A DNA stretch of 64,000 nt from Aerophototrophica crusticola (lineage in GTDB: Bacteria > Pseudomonadota > Alphaproteobacteria > Azospirillales > Azospirillaceae): assembly GCA_001939945.1 (NCBI GenBank), contig MOEB01000014.1, forward strand, positions 43,848 through 107,847, given 5' to 3'. Of this stretch, positions 40,907-49,738 are shown piece after piece. The position numbers and the translations under genes are program-made. The notes under the pieces are model-generated. The model saw nothing but the letters and a program-made list of their open reading frames with translations, was not told the origin of the DNA and ran no database searches. The first letter of the stretch is position 1. Every line of letters begins with the position of its first letter.

Positions 40907-41323
40907 ATGACCGACGACGGGATGTATCGGCGCCGCAAGAAAGTGGCCAAGGGCGGCAAGACGGTCGCGAAGCGCGAGGAGAGGATGGAAGAGTCGATAC
41001 CCGTCTATGAGCCTGATGACATGGACGTGGACGGCCAGCTGATCAGCCATAACGTGTGGGTGGCCGGGCACCGTACGAGCATCCGGCTTGAGGCGGTGAT
41101 GTGGCGGGCCCTTCACGAGATCGCAGTCCGTGAAGCAAAGACCATCCATGAACTGATCACGATCGTCTCCACGCGTCGCCACCCCAGCGCGTCGCTTACG
41201 GCGACGATCCGGGCTTTCCTGGTAGCTTACCTGCGTGGAATTGTCATCCAACGCAGCCGTGACGCGAGCGAAGATGCTGATTGGACCGATCGTGGGGAAG
41301 TTTACAGCAAGAAAGTCCATTGA
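40907..41323 (+). CDS. Ribbon-helix-helix domain protein
   Basis: 138 aa. A basic N-terminus (RRRKKVAKGGKTVAKR) is followed by a domain of RHH_4 type: HNVWVAGHRTSIRLEAVMW, then ALHEIAVREAKTIHELI and a final ASLTATIRAFLVAYLR helix. Proteins of this family are probable DNA-binding regulators in alphaproteobacteria. ATG 40907 has AGGAG 6 bp upstream; ATG 40901 overlaps that site. Divergent from the RiPP-like operon and shares the CRP box, so co-regulation is possible. Confidence 0.82.
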   Translation: MTDDGMYRRRKKVAKGGKTVAKREERMEESIPVYEPDDMDVDGQLISHNVWVAGHRTSIRLEAVMWRALHEIAVREAKTIHELITIVSTRRHPSASLTATIRAFLVAYLRGIVIQRSRDASEDADWTDRGEVYSKKVH

Positions 41324-41347
41324 ACATGGCTGGGCATGTGGCGTCTC

Positions 41348-44344
41348 TTAACTCTGAGGCGTCACTTTTGCCGACAAGAAATGTTCGACGTTGACGGAAG
41401 AGCTTTCAATTCGCCTTACGGCGTGCAACATCCTTAAGTAACCGCGGCTTTCAGCAGCCGCAACCAGGTCCTTCCTCTTCTCTTTCGTCGCATGAGGATC
41501 GAAAACGAGTCGCGTCAACCACCAATCACAATATTTGAGCCATAGGGACGTCGTAGACTCATTGCCAGATTTGCGTCGGCATGACAGGTAACGTTGCTTT
41601 ATTTCTTCAGTGACCCCAAACCTAGCGTCAAGCATCACACAAAGCAGTTCAGCATATACATGGTAAAGCGCGAATTGAACCTTTGAAAGCACATGCAGCG
41701 CCTCTGAAACCAGAGACTTTGCAAAATCAAAGTTTTTTTGCAAAAACAATACCTCACCCGCTTCTACAAGAACGACTATGCGTTCCGGCGAGAAGCGATT
41801 GGTTTCGGTTGCCATCAATGCCATTTCTATAAACTTGGTGGCCTGCACGTCATCCCCAAGCATCTCATGGCATTTTGCCATCTGAACCAACAATGGCCCC
41901 TTCACATCCATGACCATGTCCGTCTGCCCTTTGTCGGTATCACGACCCAAGCAGTCGAAGGCCAATCGCCCACAATTCAAACCTGTCTCGGGTTGACCAA
42001 GTGCGGTATGGATCATTGTTTTGAAGGCCAGTATCTCAAAAGCCGACCGCGCCGTCATTCCACTTTCCAAGATAGATTTGTCAGACGGCGTAAAATCCAT
42101 CACGTCATGCAAGTTCATGAACAGCATGCCCATGCTCAACTTCATTTTGAGCGCGGCGATTCTCCTTTTCTCGTCCTCATACTTTTCGGCTAGAGCTATG
42201 GCATTGTCCAATGCAGCAAACGCGCAATCCTTTTGCATAAGAGCCAAGTATATACGCGCCAGCAACATCTCAATATCGATCGATAATGATATGTGCTCTT
42301 CCCACCTGATAACTCTCGTAACGGCATTCCTGGCGTTGGAGGCAAGCCGCGATGCTTCAATGACCAAACTGCTCGCGAGGTGTTCGATGGCAGCGAGGTA
42401 CCCGAATTCCGCACCAGTCTCCCATAGTTCTGCCTGGAACGCGTGCCTCGCAATAGCCGGGTTCCGACCCGGCAGCTGTTCGAACTTGCTATCCTTCAAG
42501 AAATTGACAAGTAGCCCATGCAGAAGCTTGCGGTCCTTTTTGGTCAACCCGCTATAAGCAGACTCATGCAACAGGGCATGTACGAAACTAAACTCCAACC
42601 GCGGCAATAACCGCGTCTCTTCAATGAACCCCGATCGGCAAAGACCTGCCAAGTCCTCAGTGATGTCTGCCCGCGACCGCTCGCGCAATGCGGCCAACAA
42701 CTCCACATCGAACGTGGGCCCGATCACCGCCGCGACCATAAGCAACGACTTCTGACCAAGGGGCAGCGAGTCAATGCGTGAGGCCAAGAGGCCCTGCACG
42801 GTCTCGGGCACCCGGGCGACCAGGGGGGCGGCTTGGCGGAGGGCCCCAGGCATGCCAACCAAAGTGCCGTCTTCCCGCAGGGACCGGACGCTCTCCACCA
42901 AGAAGAAGGGATTTCCCTGGGCCCGGTCCACCAGCGCACGCTTCAGTTCCAGCAGTTCCGGATCATGGCCCAAAAGCCAGTCCAGCAGGTCGTGGGCGGA
43001 GTCGCGGCTGAGGGCAGTCAGCCGATGATCCTGCCGGGCCGCCGTGAGCCAAGGCGCGCCATCCCGGCTGGTGGCCAGGACCAACAGGGGATCGCCGGCG
43101 GCAACACCTGAGAAAGCCGCCATCACGGCCTGCACGTCCGTGCCGGCCCAATGCAGGTCCTCCACCAGCAGCAGCAGCGGCTGGGTCGCAGCGACCTGCC
43201 GGGCCAGGGTCGCCACCCCGTCGGCGGCGAGGCGCAACCGCCCTTCCCCGCCCTGGCGGGAGGCCTGGTCCGGATAGGCCATGTCGGCCAAGGCACGGGC
43301 CTGCGGCCCTGGCACGCCGTCCCCTTCCAGCAGCGCGGCCAAGGCGTTGCGGGTCGGCGGCAGGTCGGTGCGCAGCAGGTCCGACAGCAGCTCCACCACC
43401 GGTTCCGGGGCGCCGAGCGCCCGGACGGCCGGGACCATCCAATCCACCACCCGCATGCCGCGGGCCTGGGCCAAGCGCGAAACCTCCGCCCCCAGGCGGG
43501 ACTTGCCCATGCCGGCATCGCCGACCAGCAGGTGCAGGCCGCCCCGGCCCGTCGCCAAGCCGTCCAGGGCCGCGGACAGGGCGGCCAACGTGTCTTCCCG
43601 CCCGGCCAGGGGCAGTGCTTCACCCAGCCGGATCCGGCGGCGGCGAAGCCCCACCAGCTCGAAGCTGGCGGCGCGGTCGGTGGGCGTCAGCTCCACCGGG
43701 CCGGCGGCGCGCACCTCCACCCAGTCGCCGGCCAGGGCGTACACGGCGTCGGACAGGCGCACGCTGTTGGGCCGGGCCTGCTGTTGCGCCTTGGCGGCAA
43801 GGTGGACCGGGCGGCCGATGGCCGGCGCGCGGTGTTGGCCGCCCAGGGCAGCGTTGTCCCAGAGGATCTCCCCCGCCGCGATGCCCACCCGCACGGCGGC
43901 ACCCTGGTCCTGGTAGCGGCGGGCCACCTCCTGCACGATGGCGTCGCCGGCGAAGCAGGCGCGGACGGCATGGTCCTCCAGCGCGTTGGGCGCGCCGAAC
44001 ACGGCCAGGACCCCGTCGCCCAGGGTCTGGCAAAGGGTACCGCCGAAGCGGAGGACATGGCGGCCCATGACCTCCAGCAGCCCGGCGAGCCTCTCACTGG
44101 CGTCCTCCGGGTCCTCCGCCGCCACAAAGCGGGTGGAACCGACGATGTCGCAGAACAGTACCGTGGCGACGCGACGGTCCGGCCGGGCGGCCGGACCGGC
44201 CACCGCGTACCCCCCCATCGCCCCGGTTCGGAACTCCGGCCCCATCGCGATCCCGCCTGCCCCCGCATGCCCCCTGGGCCGGGTTCGGGCCCGCACCCGG
44301 GGGTCATACACTACCATGCCGCGAACGCGGCTGGTCGAGGACAT
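41348..44344 (-). CDS. Class III cyclase domain - AAA ATPase - TPR regulator
   Basis: Up to 998 aa. A class III nucleotidyl cyclase domain (about 55-235) keeps the two metal Asp (Asp66 in FCDIVGST, Asp110 in TLGDGVLAVFG). The transition-state Asn and Arg of the usual VNLAARL motif read VHLAAKA, and the substrate Lys position is Gln, so activity is doubtful. An AAA_16-type ATPase follows (Walker A GDAGMGKS at 275-282, LLLVEDLHWAG), then a long helical TPR-like part. The last third is clearly AT-richer than the rest. The start is uncertain (ATG 44344 or 44245). Confidence 0.87.
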   Translation of the reverse strand: MSSTSRVRGMVVYDPRVRARTRPRGHAGAGGIAMGPEFRTGAMGGYAVAGPAARPDRRVATVLFCDIVGSTRFVAAEDPEDASERLAGLLEVMGRHVLRFGGTLCQTLGDGVLAVFGAPNALEDHAVRACFAGDAIVQEVARRYQDQGAAVRVGIAAGEILWDNAALGGQHRAPAIGRPVHLAAKAQQQARPNSVRLSDAVYALAGDWVEVRAAGPVELTPTDRAASFELVGLRRRRIRLGEALPLAGREDTLAALSAALDGLATGRGGLHLLVGDAGMGKSRLGAEVSRLAQARGMRVVDWMVPAVRALGAPEPVVELLSDLLRTDLPPTRNALAALLEGDGVPGPQARALADMAYPDQASRQGGEGRLRLAADGVATLARQVAATQPLLLLVEDLHWAGTDVQAVMAAFSGVAAGDPLLVLATSRDGAPWLTAARQDHRLTALSRDSAHDLLDWLLGHDPELLELKRALVDRAQGNPFFLVESVRSLREDGTLVGMPGALRQAAPLVARVPETVQGLLASRIDSLPLGQKSLLMVAAVIGPTFDVELLAALRERSRADITEDLAGLCRSGFIEETRLLPRLEFSFVHALLHESAYSGLTKKDRKLLHGLLVNFLKDSKFEQLPGRNPAIARHAFQAELWETGAEFGYLAAIEHLASSLVIEASRLASNARNAVTRVIRWEEHISLSIDIEMLLARIYLALMQKDCAFAALDNAIALAEKYEDEKRRIAALKMKLSMGMLFMNLHDVMDFTPSDKSILESGMTARSAFEILAFKTMIHTALGQPETGLNCGRLAFDCLGRDTDKGQTDMVMDVKGPLLVQMAKCHEMLGDDVQATKFIEMALMATETNRFSPERIVVLVEAGEVLFLQKNFDFAKSLVSEALHVLSKVQFALYHVYAELLCVMLDARFGVTEEIKQRYLSCRRKSGNESTTSLWLKYCDWWLTRLVFDPHATKEKRKDLVAAAESRGYLRMLHAVRRIESSSVNVEHFLSAKVTPQS

Positions 44345-44354
44345 ACGATAGCAT

Positions 44355-44389
44355 CACCCGCCGCGCCCTGGGAATAGGCGCGGCGGGTG
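44355..44389 (-). terminator. Strong hairpin between OMP and cyclase genes
   Basis: CACCCGCCGCGCC at 44355-44367 pairs perfectly with GGCGCGGCGGGTG at 44377-44389, loop of nine bases. It follows the OMP stop and lies immediately ahead of the cyclase start on the minus strand. No T-run; it may end the OMP transcript or attenuate the cyclase gene. Confidence 0.65.
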
Positions 44390-44433
44390 CGGCGACCAGA
44401 AATTCGGTCTTTCGGGCTATGCCCTTTCCTGAC

Positions 44434-45675
44434 CTAAAGGGCAGCAGTAACCCGGAGGAATATGGAGTTCCGCTCGAAGTCGCGGCCGGGGACATTGGAC
44501 ACGCGGCTGGAGAAACCGTAGCCGACATCCACGTTGAAGGTCCGGTTGAACAGGTATTTCACGCCCAGGCCGGCCGAATACAGGTCCTCTTCCCGGTCGA
44601 TGTCTTCATAATCGTTGGTGGCGTAGGACGCGTAGCCGCCGAGGATCAGGTTCCGCAGCAGCTCGTGGTCCACGCTGACCCGGAATTCCGTGTCGGTGAA
44701 GCCGGAGCTGCCGGCCACGGTGGTTTCCTCCACCCGGTTGACGATGCCGAACTCCACGCTGGTCAGGGGAGTCGGGTTCCAGTTCACCGTGGCGCCGAAG
44801 GTAAGGCCGCCGTTGCCGCTGAGGGTGGGGTCGTCGTAGGTCTGCTTGCGGTAGCCGGCGAAGGCCTCTGCCGTGGTGATGCCGCCCAGGTCCAGGGCGA
44901 CGCCGCCGGTGATGGCATAGCCGTCGGAGTCGCGGGCGCCGCTCTGCTCGTACCGGCGCCAGTTGTAGCCACCCTGGACGAAGGCGGTGAAGTTGGGCGA
45001 GGTCGCATAGCCCAGCCGGGCGGTCAGGCCATACTCGTCACGGTCGCGGGTGTCCTGGTCGATGACGCCGCCGCCCACCGCCGCAACGTCCTCGAAGTCG
45101 AAGTTGCGCCAGTCGGCGCTGACGCGGGCCACCAGCCGGGCCACGTCGCGGCTGAGGGTCAGGCCCGCCGTGGTCTGGTCATACTCGGTCGGCTCGGCGC
45201 CGCCGGCCTCGTTGGGGGCGCCGCGGTCCTCGTGCAGGTGCTGGTACCCCAGCCGGGCGGAGGCCGCCGTGCCGGTGGTGATGTCCAGCCGCCCGTCGGC
45301 CAGGGCGTAGTAGTCGTCGAAATCCTCGCTGTCATTGTCCAGGAACCGGCCGAAGGCGCCGCCCGCCCGCAGGCCGAGCGCATGGCGGCCCCAGTCGGAG
45401 CGCAGCCGGGCTTCTGGCCGCAGGATGAAGATCGTGTCGCTCTCGGTGTCGTTCTGGGTGGCGAAGATGTTGTCGTCATACTCCGCCGACAGGGATACCT
45501 GCGGCAGCAGCAGGAAGCTGCCCAGGCGGACGCCCTGGGCGTCAAAGGCGGGGCGGCTGCGCTCCGTCACCGCTTGGGACCGGCGGGGCTGCTGGGCCTC
45601 CGCGGCCGTCCCCAGGCCCGCCAGGATGGTCGTCGTGGCCAGGGCCGCGGCCATGGCCAGCTTCGGCTTCAACAT
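44434..45675 (-). CDS. Outer-membrane beta-barrel protein (BBP2-like)
   Basis: 413 aa. A signal peptide (MAAALATTTILAGLGTAAEA) is followed by repeated amphipathic strands such as SAEYDDNIFATQNDTESD, ARLGYQHLHEDRG and SAGLGVKYLFNRTFNVDVGY, ending FLRVTAAL. The early YDDNIFAT segment is characteristic of the BBP2_2 / exopolysaccharide-type outer-membrane barrels of alphaproteobacteria, which often accompany polysaccharide export. ATG 45675 has GGGAG upstream. Role unknown; it lies between the cyclase gene and the glycan genes. Confidence 0.85.
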   Translation of the reverse strand: MLKPKLAMAAALATTTILAGLGTAAEAQQPRRSQAVTERSRPAFDAQGVRLGSFLLLPQVSLSAEYDDNIFATQNDTESDTIFILRPEARLRSDWGRHALGLRAGGAFGRFLDNDSEDFDDYYALADGRLDITTGTAASARLGYQHLHEDRGAPNEAGGAEPTEYDQTTAGLTLSRDVARLVARVSADWRNFDFEDVAAVGGGVIDQDTRDRDEYGLTARLGYATSPNFTAFVQGGYNWRRYEQSGARDSDGYAITGGVALDLGGITTAEAFAGYRKQTYDDPTLSGNGGLTFGATVNWNPTPLTSVEFGIVNRVEETTVAGSSGFTDTEFRVSVDHELLRNLILGGYASYATNDYEDIDREEDLYSAGLGVKYLFNRTFNVDVGYGFSSRVSNVPGRDFERNSIFLRVTAAL

Positions 45676-46022
45676 TCGGTAGCTCCCTTCACGCTAGCTT
45701 TATCGGGCTTCTTGTGCGGCAAGCCTGTGCCCTGTGGCTGGCGGGCCGCCGGCTGTGGCGCCGGGACGACCCGCACGGGTAAGCGACCGCCCAGGGGAAC
45801 CCTGGCCGGAGTAGGCCCACGTTCACGGCGCGCCGCCCCCAACGTCAATCCGTCCGGAAGGCTGGCAGGACCGGGCAAGGGGACAGGCCCTTTGGCCGGA
45901 GGGAGCGGGCAACTACATCGTTCGGAGTAGGCCTGGACGCCGGGAAGAAGACCGCTTGCCCGGGCCGCGCCGGGATGCCATTGCGGGCCTTGGTCTTGGC
46001 GGGATCGGTATGGGAGGGGCAG
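45676..46022. other. Divergent intergenic region, no gene seen
   Basis: 347 bp between the OMP gene (minus) and the sugar reductase gene (plus). Composition stays GC-rich, frames are short or shadows, and I see no clear promoter consensus. The short GGAGTAGGCC sequence occurs twice (near 45809 and 45925). Confidence 0.5.
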
Positions 46023-46922
46023 ATGGGGACGGGCCGCGTGCTGGTGGTGGGCGGGGACGGCATGGTGGGGGGGCACCTGGTCCGGCGGCTGGCTGCCCGG
46101 TCGGTACCCCAGTTGTCCAGCACCCGGCGGGCGGGGGCCGGGCCGGGCCGGCCCCTGATCGACCTGGGCGCCGGGGAGTGGCCGCCCCTGCGGACGCTGG
46201 ACGTCACGGCCATCGTCATCTGTGCCGCCGTGGCCCGGCTGGCGGACTGCGCCCACGACCCGGCGGGCAGCGCCCGGGTGAACGTGGAAGGGCCGGCGCG
46301 GCTGGCGGCGGAGGCGGCGGGCCTGGGCATCCCCACCCTGTACCTGTCCACCGACAAGGTGTTTGACGGCACCGTGCCCCACCGGGCGGCCACGGACGCC
46401 CGCTGCCCGCAGAGCGCCTATGGCACGCAGAAGGCGGCGGCCGAGGCCGCCATCCTGGCCCTGCCCCACACGGCGGTGCTGCGGTTGAGCAAGGTGGTGC
46501 GGCCGGACGAGCCGCTGCTGGCCGGCTGGGCCGCGTCGCTGCGGCGGGGGGACCCCGTGACCCCCTTCACCGACTTGCACCTGGCCCCGGTGCCGGTGGA
46601 TCTTGTCTGCGCGGCCATCGAGGGGATCGTGGAGCGGGGCGGCACGGGGATCTGGCAGATCTCGGGCCCGCGGGACATCACCTATGCCGACGCGGCACTG
46701 CACCTGGCCCGGCGGATGGGGGCCGACGAGGGGCTGGTGCGGCCCGTGGGGGGCCAGGCCGCGGCGGCCATCGGCGGCGGTCCGCCATCCCCCCACACCA
46801 CCCTGGACAGCACGCGGGTGGCGGCCGAGCTGGGGATCACGGTGCCCGGCCCGTTCCAGGTGCTGGACGAGATGATCCGGCAGGGCGGTCACGCAGTCCT
46901 GGACCGCGGCCTCGGCGGGTGA
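46023..46922 (+). CDS. NAD(P)-dependent sugar reductase/epimerase (RmlD-like)
   Basis: 299-aa extended SDR. The Rossmann motif GGDGMVGG is at the N-terminus, LYLSTDKVFDG and the active-site YGTQK match the dTDP-4-dehydrorhamnose reductase (RmlD) group. It probably reduces or epimerises a nucleotide-sugar for the glycan locus that follows. ATG 46023 has GGGAGGGG immediately upstream. No rmlABC genes are near, so rhamnose itself is not supported. Confidence 0.85.
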   Translation: MGTGRVLVVGGDGMVGGHLVRRLAARSVPQLSSTRRAGAGPGRPLIDLGAGEWPPLRTLDVTAIVICAAVARLADCAHDPAGSARVNVEGPARLAAEAAGLGIPTLYLSTDKVFDGTVPHRAATDARCPQSAYGTQKAAAEAAILALPHTAVLRLSKVVRPDEPLLAGWAASLRRGDPVTPFTDLHLAPVPVDLVCAAIEGIVERGGTGIWQISGPRDITYADAALHLARRMGADEGLVRPVGGQAAAAIGGGPPSPHTTLDSTRVAAELGITVPGPFQVLDEMIRQGGHAVLDRGLGG

Positions 46923-47004
46923 AACCGCCGCGGGAAAGCCGTAAAAGGGCTGCACGAAGGGGCCCCCCGTGCCCCGGACACGCCTGTTGGACCCCGTTCG
47001 ACCC

Positions 47005-48018
47005 ATGACCATGCCCCAGACCATCACCTCCGAGGCGGACCCCGTCCTGACCGCCGCCCGGGACCTGCTGCACATCGAGGCCAAGGCCGTGCTGGCCCAG
47101 GAACAGAGCCTGGACGCCGATTTCCTGGCCGTGGCGCGGCACATCGCGTCGGACGCCGGCAACACGCTGGTGGCCGGGGTGGGCAAGTCGGGCCTGATCG
47201 CGCGGCTTCTGGCCAGCAAGCTGTCCAGCGTGGGGGCGCGGGCCTTCTATTACAGCGCGCTGGACGCGCTGCACGGGGAGCTGGGCGGCCTGCGGGCCGG
47301 CGACCTGGTCATCCTGCTGTCCAACAGCGGCCAGACGCAGGAGCTGGTGGACCTGGGCAAGGCCGCCAGCCAGCGCGGCGTGAGGGTGGCGGCCATGGTG
47401 TCGCGCGTGCCCAGCAGCCTGTCCCGCGTGGCCGACTGGACCCTGCGCTGCTTCGTGGAGCGGGAGGCGACGGAGACCAAGCTGCCCACCGCCAGCACCA
47501 CGGCCATGCTGGCCCTGGGCGACGCGCTGGTGGTGGGCGTGGCGCGGCAGCGCGGCTTCGGCGTCGAGGACTATGCCGCCAACCACCCGGGCGGCACGCT
47601 GGGCATCGTGCTGCGGGCCCGGGTGCGCGACCTGATGGTGAGGCCGGAGGGCCTGGCCTTGGTGCGCGGCGTCCAGCCCATCTTCGAGACGCTGGTGGCC
47701 ATGACCCAGTTCCCCACCGGCGCCGCCCTGGTGGTGGACGGGGACCATCGCCTGTCGGGCATCGTGACGGAGGGCGACATCCGCCGCGGCCTGGCCACCC
47801 ACGGCAAGTCCTTCCTGGAGCTGGACACCGCCGCCATCATGACCGCCCCGGTGCGCCGCAGCTGCGCGCCGGACACGACGGCCCTGGAGGCGCTGGAGAT
47901 CATGGAGACCCCCACCCAGCTGAACGTGCTGCCGGTGCTGGAGGAGGGCGGCCGCGTGGCCGGCCTGCTGCGCCTGCACGACATCGCCGGGATGGAGGTG
48001 GAGAAGTCGCTGGGGTGA
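47005..48018 (+). CDS. KpsF/GutQ-family sugar-phosphate isomerase
   Basis: 337 aa. An N-terminal SIS domain (GVGKSGLIARLLASKLSS, LLSNSGQTQELV, TASTTAMLALGDALVV) and two C-terminal CBS domains are the architecture of arabinose-5-phosphate isomerases (KdsD, KpsF, GutQ). In a glycan locus it may supply Kdo or a related keto-sugar precursor. The start is uncertain: ATG 47005 gives the usual N-terminus, while GTG 46969 has the better Shine-Dalgarno (AAGGGG). Confidence 0.9.
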   Translation: MTMPQTITSEADPVLTAARDLLHIEAKAVLAQEQSLDADFLAVARHIASDAGNTLVAGVGKSGLIARLLASKLSSVGARAFYYSALDALHGELGGLRAGDLVILLSNSGQTQELVDLGKAASQRGVRVAAMVSRVPSSLSRVADWTLRCFVEREATETKLPTASTTAMLALGDALVVGVARQRGFGVEDYAANHPGGTLGIVLRARVRDLMVRPEGLALVRGVQPIFETLVAMTQFPTGAALVVDGDHRLSGIVTEGDIRRGLATHGKSFLELDTAAIMTAPVRRSCAPDTTALEALEIMETPTQLNVLPVLEEGGRVAGLLRLHDIAGMEVEKSLG

Positions 48019-48027
48019 GGGGCAGGC

Positions 48028-48648
48028 TCAGCCCGGCGGCACCCGCCGGAACACGAGCCTGCCGTCCCCCGCCTGCCAGATCCAACCTCCCGTCGCCCGC
48101 CGGAGCGCCCGCAAGCGTTCATAGAAGGCGTCGTCGATAATGTCGTCCCGGTCGTCGATTGGTAGCGGCAGGCGCTCCCCCCTGTCGACCCAGGCGAGAA
48201 GCTGGTCCTCCATGGCCATGGGCCAGGGAGAGAGGATGTAGGTGTACCCCAGGTCCCGCAGCATCGTTGCGAGTTCCAGCCGCGGGTTCACCCGCACGAG
48301 GTCGGCATGGAGCGCCGCCCACTCTACCCACCGCCGCCGCAGGTCGGCGGGCAGCGATGGCGACAGCGCCGGGTTCCGGAAACCTTCGTCGTCGGGCTTG
48401 TAGTACGCGGGCTGGCGCCCTGCCGCGATCTCAACGGCCGCCGTATCACGGGCTAGGGCCAGGAAGACTTCTCGGTAGCGCGGTAAGCCGTGCTCGACTA
48501 GGTCTGCCCACACATCGTCCAGGTATCGGGCTTGGTCTGCCAGAAAGGCTTCCATGGCCGGGCAAGCGGCGTCCCGAGCGGAGTCGCGCGGTTGTGCATA
48601 GGCGATCTTGTAGGCGACCGGCCGGGGGTGCGGGTTCTCCTCAGACAT
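48028..48648 (-). CDS. Hypothetical protein at the end of the pse operon
   Basis: 206 aa, soluble, acidic. Features are a helical N-terminal half (FLADQARYLDDVWADLVEHGLPRYREVFLALARD), a central WAALHADLVRVNPRLELATMLRDLGYTYILSPWPMAMEDQ and a C-terminus ending WIWQAGDGRLVFRRVPPG. No family recognised. ATG 48648 has AGGGGGG upstream. It lies 37 bp behind pseI on the same strand, so may be cotranscribed, and is convergent with the KpsF-type gene. Confidence 0.7.
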   Translation of the reverse strand: MSEENPHPRPVAYKIAYAQPRDSARDAACPAMEAFLADQARYLDDVWADLVEHGLPRYREVFLALARDTAAVEIAAGRQPAYYKPDDEGFRNPALSPSLPADLRRRWVEWAALHADLVRVNPRLELATMLRDLGYTYILSPWPMAMEDQLLAWVDRGERLPLPIDDRDDIIDDAFYERLRALRRATGGWIWQAGDGRLVFRRVPPG

Positions 48649-48685
48649 CGCCGACCCCCCTTCTGTTCCTATGCCCTGGCAAGCT

Positions 48686-49738
48686 CTAGCCCGCCAAGTG
48701 CTCCTCCCGCAACGCCGTGCCGCGCTTGAGGGCGGTGGCGGCCCTTCGCCCCAGCACCTCGGGCAGGCGGGCCGGGTGCAGGCCGTGGCCGGGGCGGATG
48801 GAGCGGACGTTGCGGGGCGTGAATGCCTCGCCGGCCGCCACGTCCTCCACCACGTAGAGGGAGCGGCGGAAGATGATGTTGCCCGCCTCGCTGGCGCTGA
48901 GGCCGTAGGTGGCGGCGCCCAAGGCCTCCCACGCTGTGCGGGTGTCCCGGCAGAGGGCGCGCAGCTCCGGCGGCTCCAGGGAGAAGCCGGCGTCGGGGCC
49001 GCCGTCGGCCCGGGCCAGGGTCACGTGCTTCTCGATGAAGGCGGCGCCCAGGGTCACCGCGGCCACGGACACGGCAGTGCCCATGGTGTGGTCGGACAGG
49101 CCGACCACGACGCCGAACCGGTCGCGGATGTCCAGCATGGTGCGCAGGTTCGCCTCCGCCGCCGGGGCGGGGTAGGCGCTGATGCAGTGGAGCACGATAA
49201 GCTCCCGGCAGCCGTTGGCCCGGGCCGTGTCGATGGCGGCGCCGATCTCCGCCGGGTTGGCCATGCCGGTGGAGATGACCATGGGCTTGCCGGTGGCGGC
49301 CACCCGGGCGATCAGGGGCAGGTCCACCACCTCGAACGAGGCGATCTTGTAGGCGGGGGCGTCCAGGGACTCCAGCAGGTCCACGGCGGTGGGGTCGAAG
49401 GGCGAGCTGAAGACGTGCACGCCCCGCTCCCGCCCGCGGGCGAACAGGTCGGCGTGCCAGTCCCAAGGGGTGTGCGCCTCGTCGTACAGATCGTGCAGGG
49501 TGCGGCCGTGCCAGGGGCCGCCCTCGATCCGGAACTCGGGCGCGTCGCTCTTCAGGGTGATGGTGTCGGCGGTGTAGGTCTGGAGCTTCACCGCGTCGGC
49601 CCCGGCGTCGGCCGCGGCGTCGATGAGGGCCAGGGCGCGGGCCTTGTCGCCGTTGTGGTTGCCGGACAGCTCCGCCACGATGTAGGGCGGGTGGCCGGGG
49701 CCGATGGGCCGGCCGGCGATGGTAACGGTCTGGGTCAT
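48686..49738 (-). CDS. pseI: Pseudaminic acid synthase PseI
   Basis: 350 aa. A NeuB-type TIM barrel ([84 protein letters not shown]) carries a C-terminal SAF/antifreeze-like domain ([26 protein letters not shown]). It condenses a 2,4-diacetamido-trideoxy-hexose with phosphoenolpyruvate to give pseudaminic acid. [11 protein letters not shown] is the PseI rather than the NeuB wording. The start overlaps the stop of the PseG-PseH gene by one base. Confidence 0.93.
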   Translation of the reverse strand: MTQTVTIAGRPIGPGHPPYIVAELSGNHNGDKARALALIDAAADAGADAVKLQTYTADTITLKSDAPEFRIEGGPWHGRTLHDLYDEAHTPWDWHADLFARGRERGVHVFSSPFDPTAVDLLESLDAPAYKIASFEVVDLPLIARVAATGKPMVISTGMANPAEIGAAIDTARANGCRELIVLHCISAYPAPAAEANLRTMLDIRDRFGVVVGLSDHTMGTAVSVAAVTLGAAFIEKHVTLARADGGPDAGFSLEPPELRALCRDTRTAWEALGAATYGLSASEAGNIIFRRSLYVVEDVAAGEAFTPRNVRSIRPGHGLHPARLPEVLGRRAATALKRGTALREEHLAG

